DNA of 13,802 bases. It comes from CAYQLT01 sp964418425. GTDB lineage: Bacteria > Bacillota > Limnochordia > Limnochordales > Geochordaceae. The notes beneath the pieces were generated by a model. That model did no database searches, was not told the DNA's origin, and saw nothing but the letters and a program-made list of their open reading frames with translations. The translations under genes were made by a program, and so were the position numbers. The DNA lies in contig CAYQLT010000065.1 in the NCBI GenBank assembly GCA_964418425.1, positions 1 to 13,802 on the forward strand, read 5' to 3'. Positions 1 through 6,891 of the stretch are shown here, in pieces (positions within the stretch are counted from its first letter, which is position 1; each line of letters opens with the position of its first letter).

Positions 1-1200
1 CTCGGGGCCCTGGCCGCGGTGGCGGCCGCGGGCCGGGCGGCGCGCCTTGCGGCCGGCCCGGCGGTCGACCCGCAGCTGTTCGAACCCATGCGCCGGCTGG
101 GCGCGCCGGTGTCGCCCTACGGGTCTCGCTCCAGGTTCGAGACGGCGGTTCGCTACCTGGCTCCCACCACCACGCCTTTCTCCTCCGCCTCGATGACGCC
201 GCTGGATCAGACCTACGGCATCATTACCCCATCGTCGCTGCACTTTGAGCGCCACCACGCGGGGGTGCCCACCATCCACCCGGCGCATTACCGGTTGCTG
301 ATCCACGGGATGGTGGAGCGTCCCCGGATGTACACGCTGGCGGATCTCAAGCGCTTCCCGTCGGTTTCGGCCATCTATTTCATCGAATGCTCGGGCAACA
401 GTCAAAGCGGCTGGCGCAACGCCGAACCCAACCGCACCGTCCAGATGAACCACGGGCTCACCAGCTGCAGCGAGTGGACCGGAGTGCCGCTGGCGACGTT
501 GCTCAAGGAGGTGGGGGTCAAGCCCGGGGCGCGCTGGCTTCTCGCCGAAGGGATGGACGGGGCGGCCTATACCCGCAGCATACCCATCGAGAAGGCGTGG
601 CAGGACGTGCTGGTGGCGTATGGCCAGAACGGCGAGGCGCTTCGGCCCGAGCAGGGCTACCCGGTGCGCCTTGTGGTGCCCGGCTGGGAAGGCAGCATCA
701 TGGTCAAGTGGCTGCGGCGTATCGAGGTCTCCGACCGGCCGTTCATGACCCGGGAGGAGACGGCCAGGTATACGGACCTCATGCCCGATGGCACCGCCCG
801 GCTGTTCACCTGGGTCATGGACGCCAAGTCGGTGATCACCTGGCCGTCAGGGGGGCACCGCATCCCCGAGCCCGGGTTCTGGGAGATCACCGGGCTCGCG
901 TGGTCCGGAAAGGGGCGGATCGTGCGGGTCGAAGTGAGCACCGACGGCGGCCGGAGCTGGGCTCTGGCGGAGCTGCAGCAGCCCGTGTTGCCTCTCGCGC
1001 ACACCCGTTTTCGCTTTCCTTGGCGCTGGGATGGAGAGGAGGCCCTCCTCCAGAGCCGGGCCACCGACGAAACCGGGTACGTGCAGCCCACCCGAGCGGC
1101 GCTCCTATCCCGCCGGGGTACCAACTCCCTGTACCACTATAACGGGATCCAGACCTGGCGGGTCTCCCCTGACGGAAGGGTGACCCATGAAAACGTGTAG
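1..1200 (+). CDS. soxC: SoxC, sulfane dehydrogenase molybdopterin subunit (5' partial)
   Basis: This is the molybdenum-cofactor subunit of the Sox(CD)2 sulfane dehydrogenase, which acts outside the cytoplasmic membrane and oxidises protein-bound sulfane sulfur, passing electrons to cytochrome SoxD. The frame is open to base 1, and the first residues (an Ala/Leu/Gly-rich run before AVDP) look like the end of a Tat signal peptide. The true start is therefore probably upstream, and the GTG at 19 is only an internal candidate. Counting from base 1, residues 60-235 form the sulfite-oxidase-type molybdopterin fold. The motif IECSGNSQSGW carries the molybdenum-binding Cys130. The C-terminal dimerisation domain has VEVSTDGGRSW and ends in YHYNGIQTW, a close match to the SoxC C-terminus as I know it. 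The last 14 bases overlap soxD, as expected for coupled subunits. A SorA-type sulfite dehydrogenase is the alternative, but the SoxC-like tail and the SoxD neighbour favour SoxC. Confidence 0.93.
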   Translation, partial: LGALAAVAAAGRAARLAAGPAVDPQLFEPMRRLGAPVSPYGSRSRFETAVRYLAPTTTPFSSASMTPLDQTYGIITPSSLHFERHHAGVPTIHPAHYRLLIHGMVERPRMYTLADLKRFPSVSAIYFIECSGNSQSGWRNAEPNRTVQMNHGLTSCSEWTGVPLATLLKEVGVKPGARWLLAEGMDGAAYTRSIPIEKAWQDVLVAYGQNGEALRPEQGYPVRLVVPGWEGSIMVKWLRRIEVSDRPFMTREETARYTDLMPDGTARLFTWVMDAKSVITWPSGGHRIPEPGFWEITGLAWSGKGRIVRVEVSTDGGRSWALAELQQPVLPLAHTRFRFPWRWDGEEALLQSRATDETGYVQPTRAALLSRRGTNSLYHYNGIQTWRVSPDGRVTHENV

Positions 1201-1777
1201 GCAGCCGGCGCCGGCCATCGCGGCGTCGGTCGCCCTTGCGGCGGCGCTGGCGGCGCTGGCCGGGGCGGTCGCGGGCTCGCAGGCCACCGGATCCGGTTAC
1301 CCCGACCTGTTCGGTTTCGGAACGCCGGTGAGCCCGGCCGAGGTCGAGGCTTTCAACATCCGGCCGGCCATCCCACCGGACGGTTCGGGCCTGCCCCCCG
1401 GGAGCGGCACCGTGGAGCAGGGGTTTGAGGTGTATCAGTTCAAATGCGCCAGCTGTCACGGGCCCGAGGGGAACGATGGCCCGTACGACGTCCTGGTGGG
1501 CCGAGAACCGCTGACAGGGGAGAACCCCCGCAAGACCGTGGGCAACTACTGGCCCTACGCCACAACCCTGTTCGACTACATCTACCGGGCGATGCCTTTC
1601 AACGAGCCGGGCAGCCTGGAGCCGGACGAGGTCTACGCCCTGGTGGCGTGGATTCTCTACGCAAACGGGATCGTCGACGAGGGGCAGGTGATGGATGAAC
1701 AGACCTTGCCCCGGGTGAAGATGCCGGCAGAGGGCATCTTCGTGCCGGACCCGCGCCCGCGGGAACCCCAGCAATAG
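1187..1777 (+). CDS. soxD: SoxD-like mono-haem cytochrome c subunit
   Basis: This is the electron-accepting cytochrome c partner of SoxC, acting outside the cytoplasm. The ATG at 1187 lies inside the soxC end and has GGAAGGGTG upstream. Residues 9-30 are a hydrophobic signal or anchor with no lipobox cysteine. The segment with LFGFG, then PVSPAEVEAFNI and GLPPGSGTV, is the conserved SoxD N-terminal region. One haem motif, CASCH, sits at Cys87/Cys90/His91, and Met136 in RAMPF is the likely distal ligand. The protein is 196 residues, whereas the classic SoxD of Paracoccus is about 380 residues with two haem domains. This one therefore has only the first domain and resembles the size of SorB. 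I see no frameshift or remnant of the second domain before the next gene, so the short form looks genuine. It could also accept electrons from the FccB encoded downstream; that is inference. Confidence 0.88.
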   Translation: MKTCRQPAPAIAASVALAAALAALAGAVAGSQATGSGYPDLFGFGTPVSPAEVEAFNIRPAIPPDGSGLPPGSGTVEQGFEVYQFKCASCHGPEGNDGPYDVLVGREPLTGENPRKTVGNYWPYATTLFDYIYRAMPFNEPGSLEPDEVYALVAWILYANGIVDEGQVMDEQTLPRVKMPAEGIFVPDPRPREPQQ

Positions 1778-1807
1778 ACTTGCGTACCGGTTGGGAGGTG
1801 CTGTGGG

Positions 1808-2317
1808 ATGGAGCGGAGATCGCTGCTGAAATTGGCGACGTTACTCGCGTCGGCACCGTTTGTCAGCAAGGCGGTGGCCAGAGCTGCTCCGCCGAGGCTC
1901 GGGTTGAAGGACCTGAGCAAGGATACAGAGATTGCGGTCGTATACCACAGCGACTTTCCACAGGTGGAACGGTTCCAGGCCATGCTCGGGAACATCCGCA
2001 ACCATCTTTCGGTCTACGACTTCAACCCGTTCTTGATTAAAGCCGTGGTGGTGGCCCACGGCCCGGGAGTCAAGTTTTTCATGAAAGACCTGGCAGGTAC
2101 ACCGTGGGAGAAGGAATCCATCGACGTAGCCCAGCTTTACCAGGCGGAGAAGGACTTGACGCTGTACGGGGTCGAGTATTATATCTGCAACATCACCCTC
2201 ACCCGTCTCAACCTCAACCCCGAGAAGCTGCACGAGTTCACCACTATCGTCCCCTCGGGCGTGGGGGCCATCGGGGAACTCCAGGCGAGGGGCTATGCGT
2301 ATATCAAGGTCCAGTGA
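1808..2317 (+). CDS. DsrE/DsrF-like protein with Tat-like export signal
   Basis: This 169-residue DsrE-family protein is a probable sulfur-binding or sulfur-transfer protein. The start ATG has GGGAGG nine bases upstream. The N-terminus MERRSLLKL is followed by a short hydrophobic stretch and an Ala-rich cleavage-like region around residue 26, so it looks like a Tat or Sec signal. The fold then begins at EIAVVYHSDF, a typical first strand of the DsrE fold. Cys127 in VEYYICNITL is in the position of the single active cysteine of this family, and the end (VPSGVGAIGELQARGYAYIKV) is typical of secreted DsrE-like proteins. Classic DsrE proteins work in the cytoplasm, so export next to SoxCD and FccB suggests a sulfur carrier on the outer face. 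The stop codon overlaps the ribosome binding site of the next gene, which suggests coupled translation. The substrate is unknown. Confidence 0.78.
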   Translation: MERRSLLKLATLLASAPFVSKAVARAAPPRLGLKDLSKDTEIAVVYHSDFPQVERFQAMLGNIRNHLSVYDFNPFLIKAVVVAHGPGVKFFMKDLAGTPWEKESIDVAQLYQAEKDLTLYGVEYYICNITLTRLNLNPEKLHEFTTIVPSGVGAIGELQARGYAYIKVQ

Positions 2318-2330
2318 AGGAGGGCTCGAA

Positions 2331-2912
2331 ATGGCGGTGGAGCTGGAGCGGGTGAGTCAGGAGGCCATCGAGCGGGCGGTGGAGGCGTACCTGGACAGGC
2401 GGTTGGACCAGCTGGTGGCCGACAAGGTGCGGGAGGCGCTGGACCAGGACCCGGCCAAGAAGCAGGTGGCCATCATCGCGTCCAAGGGAACCCTGGACAT
2501 GGCCTACCCGCCCCTGATCCTGGCTTCGACGGCCGCCGCGCTGGAGATGCAGGCCAGCGTCTTCTTCACCTTCTACGGGCTTCAGATTCTCAAAAAGGAC
2601 CTGAAGCTGTCCATGGACCCCATCGGCAACCCCGGGATGCCCATGCCGATGCCCAACATCATCAGCGTGCTGCCGGGGATGCGGGCGGCGGCCACCTGGA
2701 TGATGAAGGGCATGTTTGCCCGGCACAGCGTCCCGTCCATCGCAGAGCTGCGGCAGTCGTGCCTGGACATGGGTGTCAAACTCATCGCGTGCCAGATGAC
2801 CATGGACGTCATGGGCATCCGTCGGGAAGAGCTCATCGACGGCATCGAGGTGGTGGGAGCCGCCTCGTATCTCGCCCAGGCAAGCCAGGCTCACGTCACC
2901 CTCTTCATCTGA
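2331..2912 (+). CDS. dsrE2: DsrE2-type sulfur transfer protein (DsrE/DsrF/DrsH-like)
   Basis: DsrE2 proteins are sulfur carriers linked to TusA and DsrE3 in sulfur oxidisers, and some are membrane-bound. The ATG at 2331 is chosen because AAGGAGGG lies at 2317-2324; an in-frame start at 2295 lies inside the previous gene and lacks such a site. Residues 1-40 are a charged helix, probably coiled. The core begins with QVAIIASKGTLDMAYPPLILA, followed by a hydrophobic stretch ending VFFTFYGL. A Gly/Pro/Met-rich segment follows (PGMPMPMPNI), with MRAAATWMMKGMF further on. Cys144 and Cys154 are present; Cys154, in ACQMTMDVMGI, is the conserved DsrE2 cysteine. The length of 193 residues is normal if the helix is counted. 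No TusA gene lies nearby, so the partner is not visible here. There is no signal peptide, so this protein is probably cytoplasmic or membrane-associated, unlike the exported DsrE-like protein just upstream. Confidence 0.86.
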   Translation: MAVELERVSQEAIERAVEAYLDRRLDQLVADKVREALDQDPAKKQVAIIASKGTLDMAYPPLILASTAAALEMQASVFFTFYGLQILKKDLKLSMDPIGNPGMPMPMPNIISVLPGMRAAATWMMKGMFARHSVPSIAELRQSCLDMGVKLIACQMTMDVMGIRREELIDGIEVVGAASYLAQASQAHVTLFI

Positions 2913-2930
2913 GCCGGTTGAGCCGCTGCC

Positions 2931-2956
2931 AGCCGTTTCGCAACGGTTCAGCTTTT
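2931..2956 (+). terminator. Weak hairpin plus T run between dsrE2 and fccB
   Basis: CCGTT at 2933-2937 pairs with AACGG at 2942-2946 around a TCGC loop, with one G-T and one A-T pair extending the stem. TTTT follows at 2953-2956. The stem is short and the T run partly merges with the fccB ribosome binding site. It may be an attenuator or mRNA-processing site rather than a full terminator. Confidence 0.3.
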
Positions 2957-2975
2957 GGAGGGGGGAGCGAGGTCC

Positions 2976-4262
2976 ATGAGCCGTCTCACCCGGAGGGATT
3001 TGGTCAGGTCCGCCGTGGGGGGCGCGGCGGGGCTGGTACTGGGTGGCATCTCCCGGGCGTTCGCCCAGGAGTTTTACTCCCGCGCTGCGGGTGGGCTGGG
3101 GCCGGCCCGAGGGGCGCGGGTCGTGATCGTTGGGGGCGGCTGGGGAGGGGTGACGGCGGCGCGCTACCTGCGGCGGGCCCGGCCCGACGCGGAGGTGGTG
3201 CTCATCGAGCAGCGGCCTCTTTTCATGTCCTGTCCCCTCTCCAACCTTTATCTGGCCGGCGCGCGGCCCCTGGATTTCTTCGTCTTCGATTACCTCAACG
3301 TGGTCCGGGACGGGGTGTACTTCGTTCACGAGCGGGCCGTGGAGGTGGATCGGGAACGGCGCCGGGTGGTGACCACCGGGGGCGCCATCGAGTACGACTA
3401 CCTGGTGCTGGCTGCGGGAATCGAGTACATGTACGAGGCCATCGAGGGCTATCCGGAAGTCCGCCATCTGATGCCCGTCGCCTTCCGCCCCTTCGAACAT
3501 ATCGCATTGCGCAGGCAACTGGAGCAGTTTGAGGGTGGGGAACTGGTCATCGGCATTCCCAAGCCTCCATACCGCTGCCCGCCCGGGCCGTACGAACGGG
3601 CGGCCATGCTGGCGTGGTACCTGAAGGAGAACCAGATTCCGGGTAAGGTCGTGGTTTTGGACGCAAACAACGAGCCCCTGGCCAAGCCCGTGGGGTTCAT
3701 GGCGGCCTACCAGGAGCTGTACGCGGAGTACGTGGAGTACTACCCCAACGCCGAGGTCACCGGCGTGGATTACGCCCGCAAGGTGGTCCACACCAGCCTC
3801 GGCGAGTTTCCGTTCACTCTGGCCAACATCGTCCCGCCCATGCGGTCGGCCGAGATCGTCCGCCAGGCGGGCCTGGGCCAGCGCTGGGCCGAGGTGCAGA
3901 CTCCCTACTTTGTGTCCAAGGCCGACGACCGCGTCTATCTGATCGGCGACGTGGTGGGCAACACGCCTTTCCCCAAGAGCGGCCAGATCGCGTACAACGA
4001 GGGCCGGATCACCGCCTCGCACCTGGCCGCCAGGATTTCCGGCCGCAGGCTCGACGAGATCCCGTACGAGCTACCGTCCAACATCTGTTATTCCTTCGTG
4101 GACTCCGAGGAGGCCATCTGGGTAGCGGCCAACTACGGGTGGGACGAGGCGGAGCGGGTGATTCGCGGACAAGCCCGCTCCGACCAGAAGCGCTCCGTCC
4201 AAAACGGCCAGCTGGCCCTGGAGTGGGCCCGGGGGCTGTGGAACGACATGTTCGGCGCGTGA
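2976..4262 (+). CDS. fccB: Flavocytochrome c sulfide dehydrogenase flavoprotein (FccB/SoxF)
   Basis: This FAD enzyme oxidises sulfide to polysulfide or sulfur outside the cytoplasm and normally passes electrons to a cytochrome c subunit (FccA). The ATG at 2976 is chosen for the GGAGGGGGG at 2957-2965; the in-frame TTG at 2955 overlaps that site. A Tat signal is clear: TRRDLVR then a hydrophobic stretch, with likely cleavage after AFA near residue 30. GGGWGG (53-58) binds FAD, and VYLIGD ends at Asp325 in the second FAD motif. All three signature cysteines are present. Cys86 in SCPLSN matches the covalent flavin attachment site. Cys201 in CPPGPYER and Cys371 in NICYS match the redox disulfide of the Allochromatium enzyme (161/337). 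The 428-residue length is normal. The C-terminal FCSD domain ends in LWNDMFG. No fccA gene is adjacent. Sulfide:quinone reductases lack the Tat signal and this C-terminal form, so FccB is preferred. Confidence 0.93.
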   Translation: MSRLTRRDLVRSAVGGAAGLVLGGISRAFAQEFYSRAAGGLGPARGARVVIVGGGWGGVTAARYLRRARPDAEVVLIEQRPLFMSCPLSNLYLAGARPLDFFVFDYLNVVRDGVYFVHERAVEVDRERRRVVTTGGAIEYDYLVLAAGIEYMYEAIEGYPEVRHLMPVAFRPFEHIALRRQLEQFEGGELVIGIPKPPYRCPPGPYERAAMLAWYLKENQIPGKVVVLDANNEPLAKPVGFMAAYQELYAEYVEYYPNAEVTGVDYARKVVHTSLGEFPFTLANIVPPMRSAEIVRQAGLGQRWAEVQTPYFVSKADDRVYLIGDVVGNTPFPKSGQIAYNEGRITASHLAARISGRRLDEIPYELPSNICYSFVDSEEAIWVAANYGWDEAERVIRGQARSDQKRSVQNGQLALEWARGLWNDMFGA

Positions 4263-4308
4263 GGGTGCAAGCAAGCCGTGGCCCCAGAGACCGGAGAGAC
4301 GGGCGTTC

Positions 4309-5112
4309 ATGCGGCGCCGTGAGGTACTCACAAAAGTGACAGCAGGCGTGGCGGCGGCAGGGGCGCTGTGGGGCGCGGCGCCCCTGCGGCGGATGCTGCG
4401 GGGGCGGGCGCGGGCCTCGGTAGTCGAGGGGCCGAGGGTCTTGCTGACCGGGCCGGAGGGAACCCCTTTTCAGCTCTCGCAGCTCAAGCCGCATGAGCCG
4501 TGGGTCTTCCTCTACCCGTACGTCTCTACCCCGAACCTCCTGGTAGACCTGGGGATGGCGGCGGACCCCGTAGAGGTTCGGCTGCCTGACGGAACGGTTT
4601 ACCGATGGCCGGGCGGCATCGGGCCCGGCCGCAGCGTGGTGGCGTTTTGCTCCATCTGCCCGCATGCGTACAGCTTCCTGCGGCGGGATGTGGGCATGAT
4701 CGGCTACCGGGCGCCCGAGGGGGCGCGGGGGCCCCGGATCGTCTGCTGCGTGCACCTGTCGGTCTTCGATGCGGCCGCGGGCGGCGAGGTACGCTCCGGG
4801 CCGGCCCCTCATGCGCTGGCTGCCGTCAAGCTGGAGTACGAGGAGACGACCGGGCGCACGTACGCGGTCGGCCTGCTGGGCAATCCGCACTTTGAGGACT
4901 TTTTCAAGGCACAGGCTTCGGCTCTCAGGGAGATCTTCCGGCCCATCGCCAGGGCCCGGGTTGAAGTGGACCAGGCCTTGGTGATTCCGTATTCCGAGTA
5001 CACGCGGCGTTCTGTGGATTGCCCGGCAGGGAACGCCCAAGCCGTGCCCGACTCGGCGCCGGGCGTTGTGGGCAGCTTGGGTCCCGCCGCCGATACGACC
5101 GGGATTGCGTAA
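4309..5112 (+). CDS. Tat-exported Rieske-like [2Fe-2S] protein with atypical cysteines
   Basis: This is a probable exported electron carrier. The ATG at 4309 has GGAGAG ten bases upstream. MRRREVL followed by an Ala/Gly-rich stretch to about residue 25 is a Tat signal, perhaps kept as a membrane anchor. The Rieske-like core has Cys117-Pro-His119 and Cys146-Cys-Val-His149, the latter followed by LSVFD, which recalls the box 2 region of arsenite oxidase Rieske subunits. Those four residues can ligate a [2Fe-2S] cluster. The two usual disulfide cysteines, three residues after the first His and just before the second, are replaced by Ser and Val. Extra cysteines occur instead at 114 and 147. A C-terminal extension of about 100 residues includes Cys238. 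The gene follows fccB by 46 bases, so it may accept electrons from FccB or feed a respiratory complex; this is inference. The assignment to the Rieske superfamily is fairly safe, the role is not. Confidence 0.76.
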   Translation: MRRREVLTKVTAGVAAAGALWGAAPLRRMLRGRARASVVEGPRVLLTGPEGTPFQLSQLKPHEPWVFLYPYVSTPNLLVDLGMAADPVEVRLPDGTVYRWPGGIGPGRSVVAFCSICPHAYSFLRRDVGMIGYRAPEGARGPRIVCCVHLSVFDAAAGGEVRSGPAPHALAAVKLEYEETTGRTYAVGLLGNPHFEDFFKAQASALREIFRPIARARVEVDQALVIPYSEYTRRSVDCPAGNAQAVPDSAPGVVGSLGPAADTTGIA

Positions 5113-5134
5113 ACGGTTGTGGGAAGGGTATAAT
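5105..5134 (+). promoter_or_regulatory. Probable sigma-A promoter for the ferredoxin-NrfD/tauE/soeA/cstR unit
   Basis: A perfect TATAAT lies at 5129-5134, with TTGCGT at 5105-5110 as a partial -35 box and an 18-base spacer. The -35 box overlaps the end of the Rieske-like gene. AT-rich motifs are rare in this GC-rich window, and this one sits before the next gene, which starts at 5205. The expected transcription start near 5141 would fall just before an inverted repeat. Confidence 0.5.
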
Positions 5135-5160
5135 CGGCGCTGATATACCTGGGAGGGTAT
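5126..5160 (+). promoter_or_regulatory. Candidate CsoR/CstR-family operator
   Basis: ATACC at 5145-5149 and GGTAT at 5156-5160 form an inverted repeat with a 6-base, G-rich spacer. A further GGGTAT half-site at 5126-5131 overlaps the -10 box, giving three half-sites. Known CsoR-family operators have the general form TACC(C), a short spacer, then G(G)GTA. The CstR-like gene at 11382 is the last gene of the unit this promoter would serve, so autoregulation in response to persulfide is a natural reading. Binding is not proven. Confidence 0.5.
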
Positions 5161-5204
5161 GGACCGCACGTCGAGGTCAGGGTTCTCAGGGGGAGAATCG
5201 CAGG

Positions 5205-6863
5205 GTGGGCAGCGTCGCGGTGACCGCAGGCCAGAAAGAGTCGGGTGCCGAGACCGTCACCGTCGCCGGGGTGTCCCGCTGGGCGAAGGTCATCGACCAG
5301 AGCCGCTGCATCGGCTGCCACGCCTGCACCATCGCGTGCAAGGCCGAGCACGGGGTGCCTCTCGGCGTCACCCGCACCTATGTCAAACAGGTGGAGGTGG
5401 GCCGCTGGCCCGCCGTGAGTCGTCAGTTCCAGGTCACCCGGTGCAACCAGTGCGACAGGCCGCCATGTGTGGAGATCTGCCCCGTCTCCGCGATGTACCG
5501 CCGGCCGGACGGCATCGTGGATTTCGATCGCAACGTCTGCATCGGTTGCAAGGCGTGCATGGCCGCCTGCCCCTACGACGCCATCTACATCGACCCGGCC
5601 TCCCACAGCGCGGAGAAGTGCAACTTCTGCGCCCATCGCATTGACCTGGGCCTGGAGCCGGCCTGTGTGGTCGTCTGTCCGGAGCGCGCCATTATCGTGG
5701 GGGATCTGGACGACCCGGACAGCGAGGTCAGCCGGCGGCTCGGGTCCCATAAGGCGACCGTGCGCAAACCGGAGAAAGGGACCGCTCCGAAGCTCTTCTA
5801 CGTGGACGCCGGCACGTTCACCCTCGTGCCGGGAGAGGTGAGGGTGGCCCCGGGCCACGCATACGCGCAGCAGCGGGAGTCCTACCCGCAGCCGCCGGGA
5901 GCCGTCGACGGCGAAGGTCCGGCGATGGCGGCATCGGGGCGGACGGTTTCGCGGGCGCTCGCCGCACGGCCGCCTTCTCGGGATGGGACGTGGCCTGCCG
6001 CCGCGGCGATCCTGGCGTACGACGTTCCCCACGGCCCGCCGTGGGACTGGCGGGTCAGCGCGTACACGTGGACCAAATCCATCGCGGCCGGAGCCTACCT
6101 GATCCCGGCGCTTTTGGGCCTCATCGGCGTCGCTGGAAGCGCTGCCTGGGGCCTGAGCGCAAGTCTGACCGCCCTGGGGTTCCTCGGGCTGACCGGTCTT
6201 TTGCTTATCGCCGACCTCAAGCACCCGCAGCGTTTTTGGAGCATCCTGATCCGACCTCAGTGGCGATCCTGGCTGGCGAGGGGCGCGTACCTCATCACCC
6301 TTTACGGAATTCTCCTGGTCGCGGACCTGCTGGGCCGGTGGCTGGCCCTTTCGCCCCTGGTCGCGGCCCTGAGGCTTCCAGGCCTGGCCTTGAGCGGATT
6401 GGTGGCCGTCTACACCGCCTTTCTGTTTGCCCAGGCACGGGCGAGGGATCTGTGGCAGAACCCCGCCCTGCCCCTGCACCTGCTGGTACAGGCAGTGGTG
6501 GCCGGGTCCGCAGCCCTTTCCATACTGAACGCGTGGTTGCCCGGCGAAAGTCTGGTGGGCGAGTGGTTACGATGGCTGCTCGCGGCGGGCCTCACCGTGC
6601 ATCTGCTGCTCGCTCTGGGGGAGGCCGTGCTGGCGCACCCGACGGCCGATGGGGCTGCGGCGGCCCGTCAGATGACCTCGGGCGCCTTTCGATGGTTTTA
6701 CCGCAGTGGGCTTGGGGCGGCGGTTGCGGCGCTGGTCCTGGCTGTGGCCGGTGGCGGCGCAGGCCCGGCGTGGATGGCCATCGCTTGTGGGTTCGCTCTG
6801 CTGGGCCTGCTTGCCTACGAGCACGGTTACGTGCAGGCGGGCCAGTCGGTTCCCCTGAGCTGA
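5205..6863 (+). CDS. Fused four-cluster ferredoxin and NrfD-type membrane anchor (SoeB-SoeC-like)
   Basis: One polypeptide joins the electron-transfer and membrane subunits that are separate in most DMSO reductase-family enzymes. The GTG at 5205 is chosen because GGGGAG lies nine bases upstream; GTG at 5220 is possible. Residues 30-165 carry sixteen cysteines for four [4Fe-4S] clusters: 35/38/41/45, 80/83/88/92, 112/115/118/122 and 139/142/154/158. A linker of about 110 residues with low-complexity Ala/Pro/Arg follows. From Trp280 (WDWRVSAYTWTKSIAAGAYL) the protein is NrfD-like with about eight membrane segments to the end at 552. There is no signal peptide, so the ferredoxin part should face the cytoplasm. 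The catalytic partner is probably the molybdoenzyme encoded at 8304, and electrons would pass to quinone. The assignment to a sulfite-oxidising SoeBC is inferred from the neighbouring tauE and sox genes; polysulfide or tetrathionate reductase subunits are alternatives. Confidence 0.9.
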   Translation: MGSVAVTAGQKESGAETVTVAGVSRWAKVIDQSRCIGCHACTIACKAEHGVPLGVTRTYVKQVEVGRWPAVSRQFQVTRCNQCDRPPCVEICPVSAMYRRPDGIVDFDRNVCIGCKACMAACPYDAIYIDPASHSAEKCNFCAHRIDLGLEPACVVVCPERAIIVGDLDDPDSEVSRRLGSHKATVRKPEKGTAPKLFYVDAGTFTLVPGEVRVAPGHAYAQQRESYPQPPGAVDGEGPAMAASGRTVSRALAARPPSRDGTWPAAAAILAYDVPHGPPWDWRVSAYTWTKSIAAGAYLIPALLGLIGVAGSAAWGLSASLTALGFLGLTGLLLIADLKHPQRFWSILIRPQWRSWLARGAYLITLYGILLVADLLGRWLALSPLVAALRLPGLALSGLVAVYTAFLFAQARARDLWQNPALPLHLLVQAVVAGSAALSILNAWLPGESLVGEWLRWLLAAGLTVHLLLALGEAVLAHPTADGAAAARQMTSGAFRWFYRSGLGAAVAALVLAVAGGGAGPAWMAIACGFALLGLLAYEHGYVQAGQSVPLS

Positions 6864-6891
6864 TATCCCTGACCCGAAGAGGTGTCCGGCC

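Noticed and set aside
570..595. Two ATACCC strings inside soxC, resembling CstR half-sites
   Set aside because: They are direct rather than inverted, lie deep in coding sequence and are explained by the codons for Tyr-Thr and Ile-Pro.
2304..4022. Long minus-strand open frame opposite dsrE2 and fccB
   Set aside because: It mirrors two well-supported plus-strand genes, its product is a His/Gly/Arg-rich sequence with no family features, and such frames are expected at this GC content.
5019..5204. Upstream extension of the ferredoxin-NrfD gene
   Set aside because: The extra residues overlap the Rieske-like gene and the promoter region and look non-coding, while GTG at 5205 has a good ribosome binding site.
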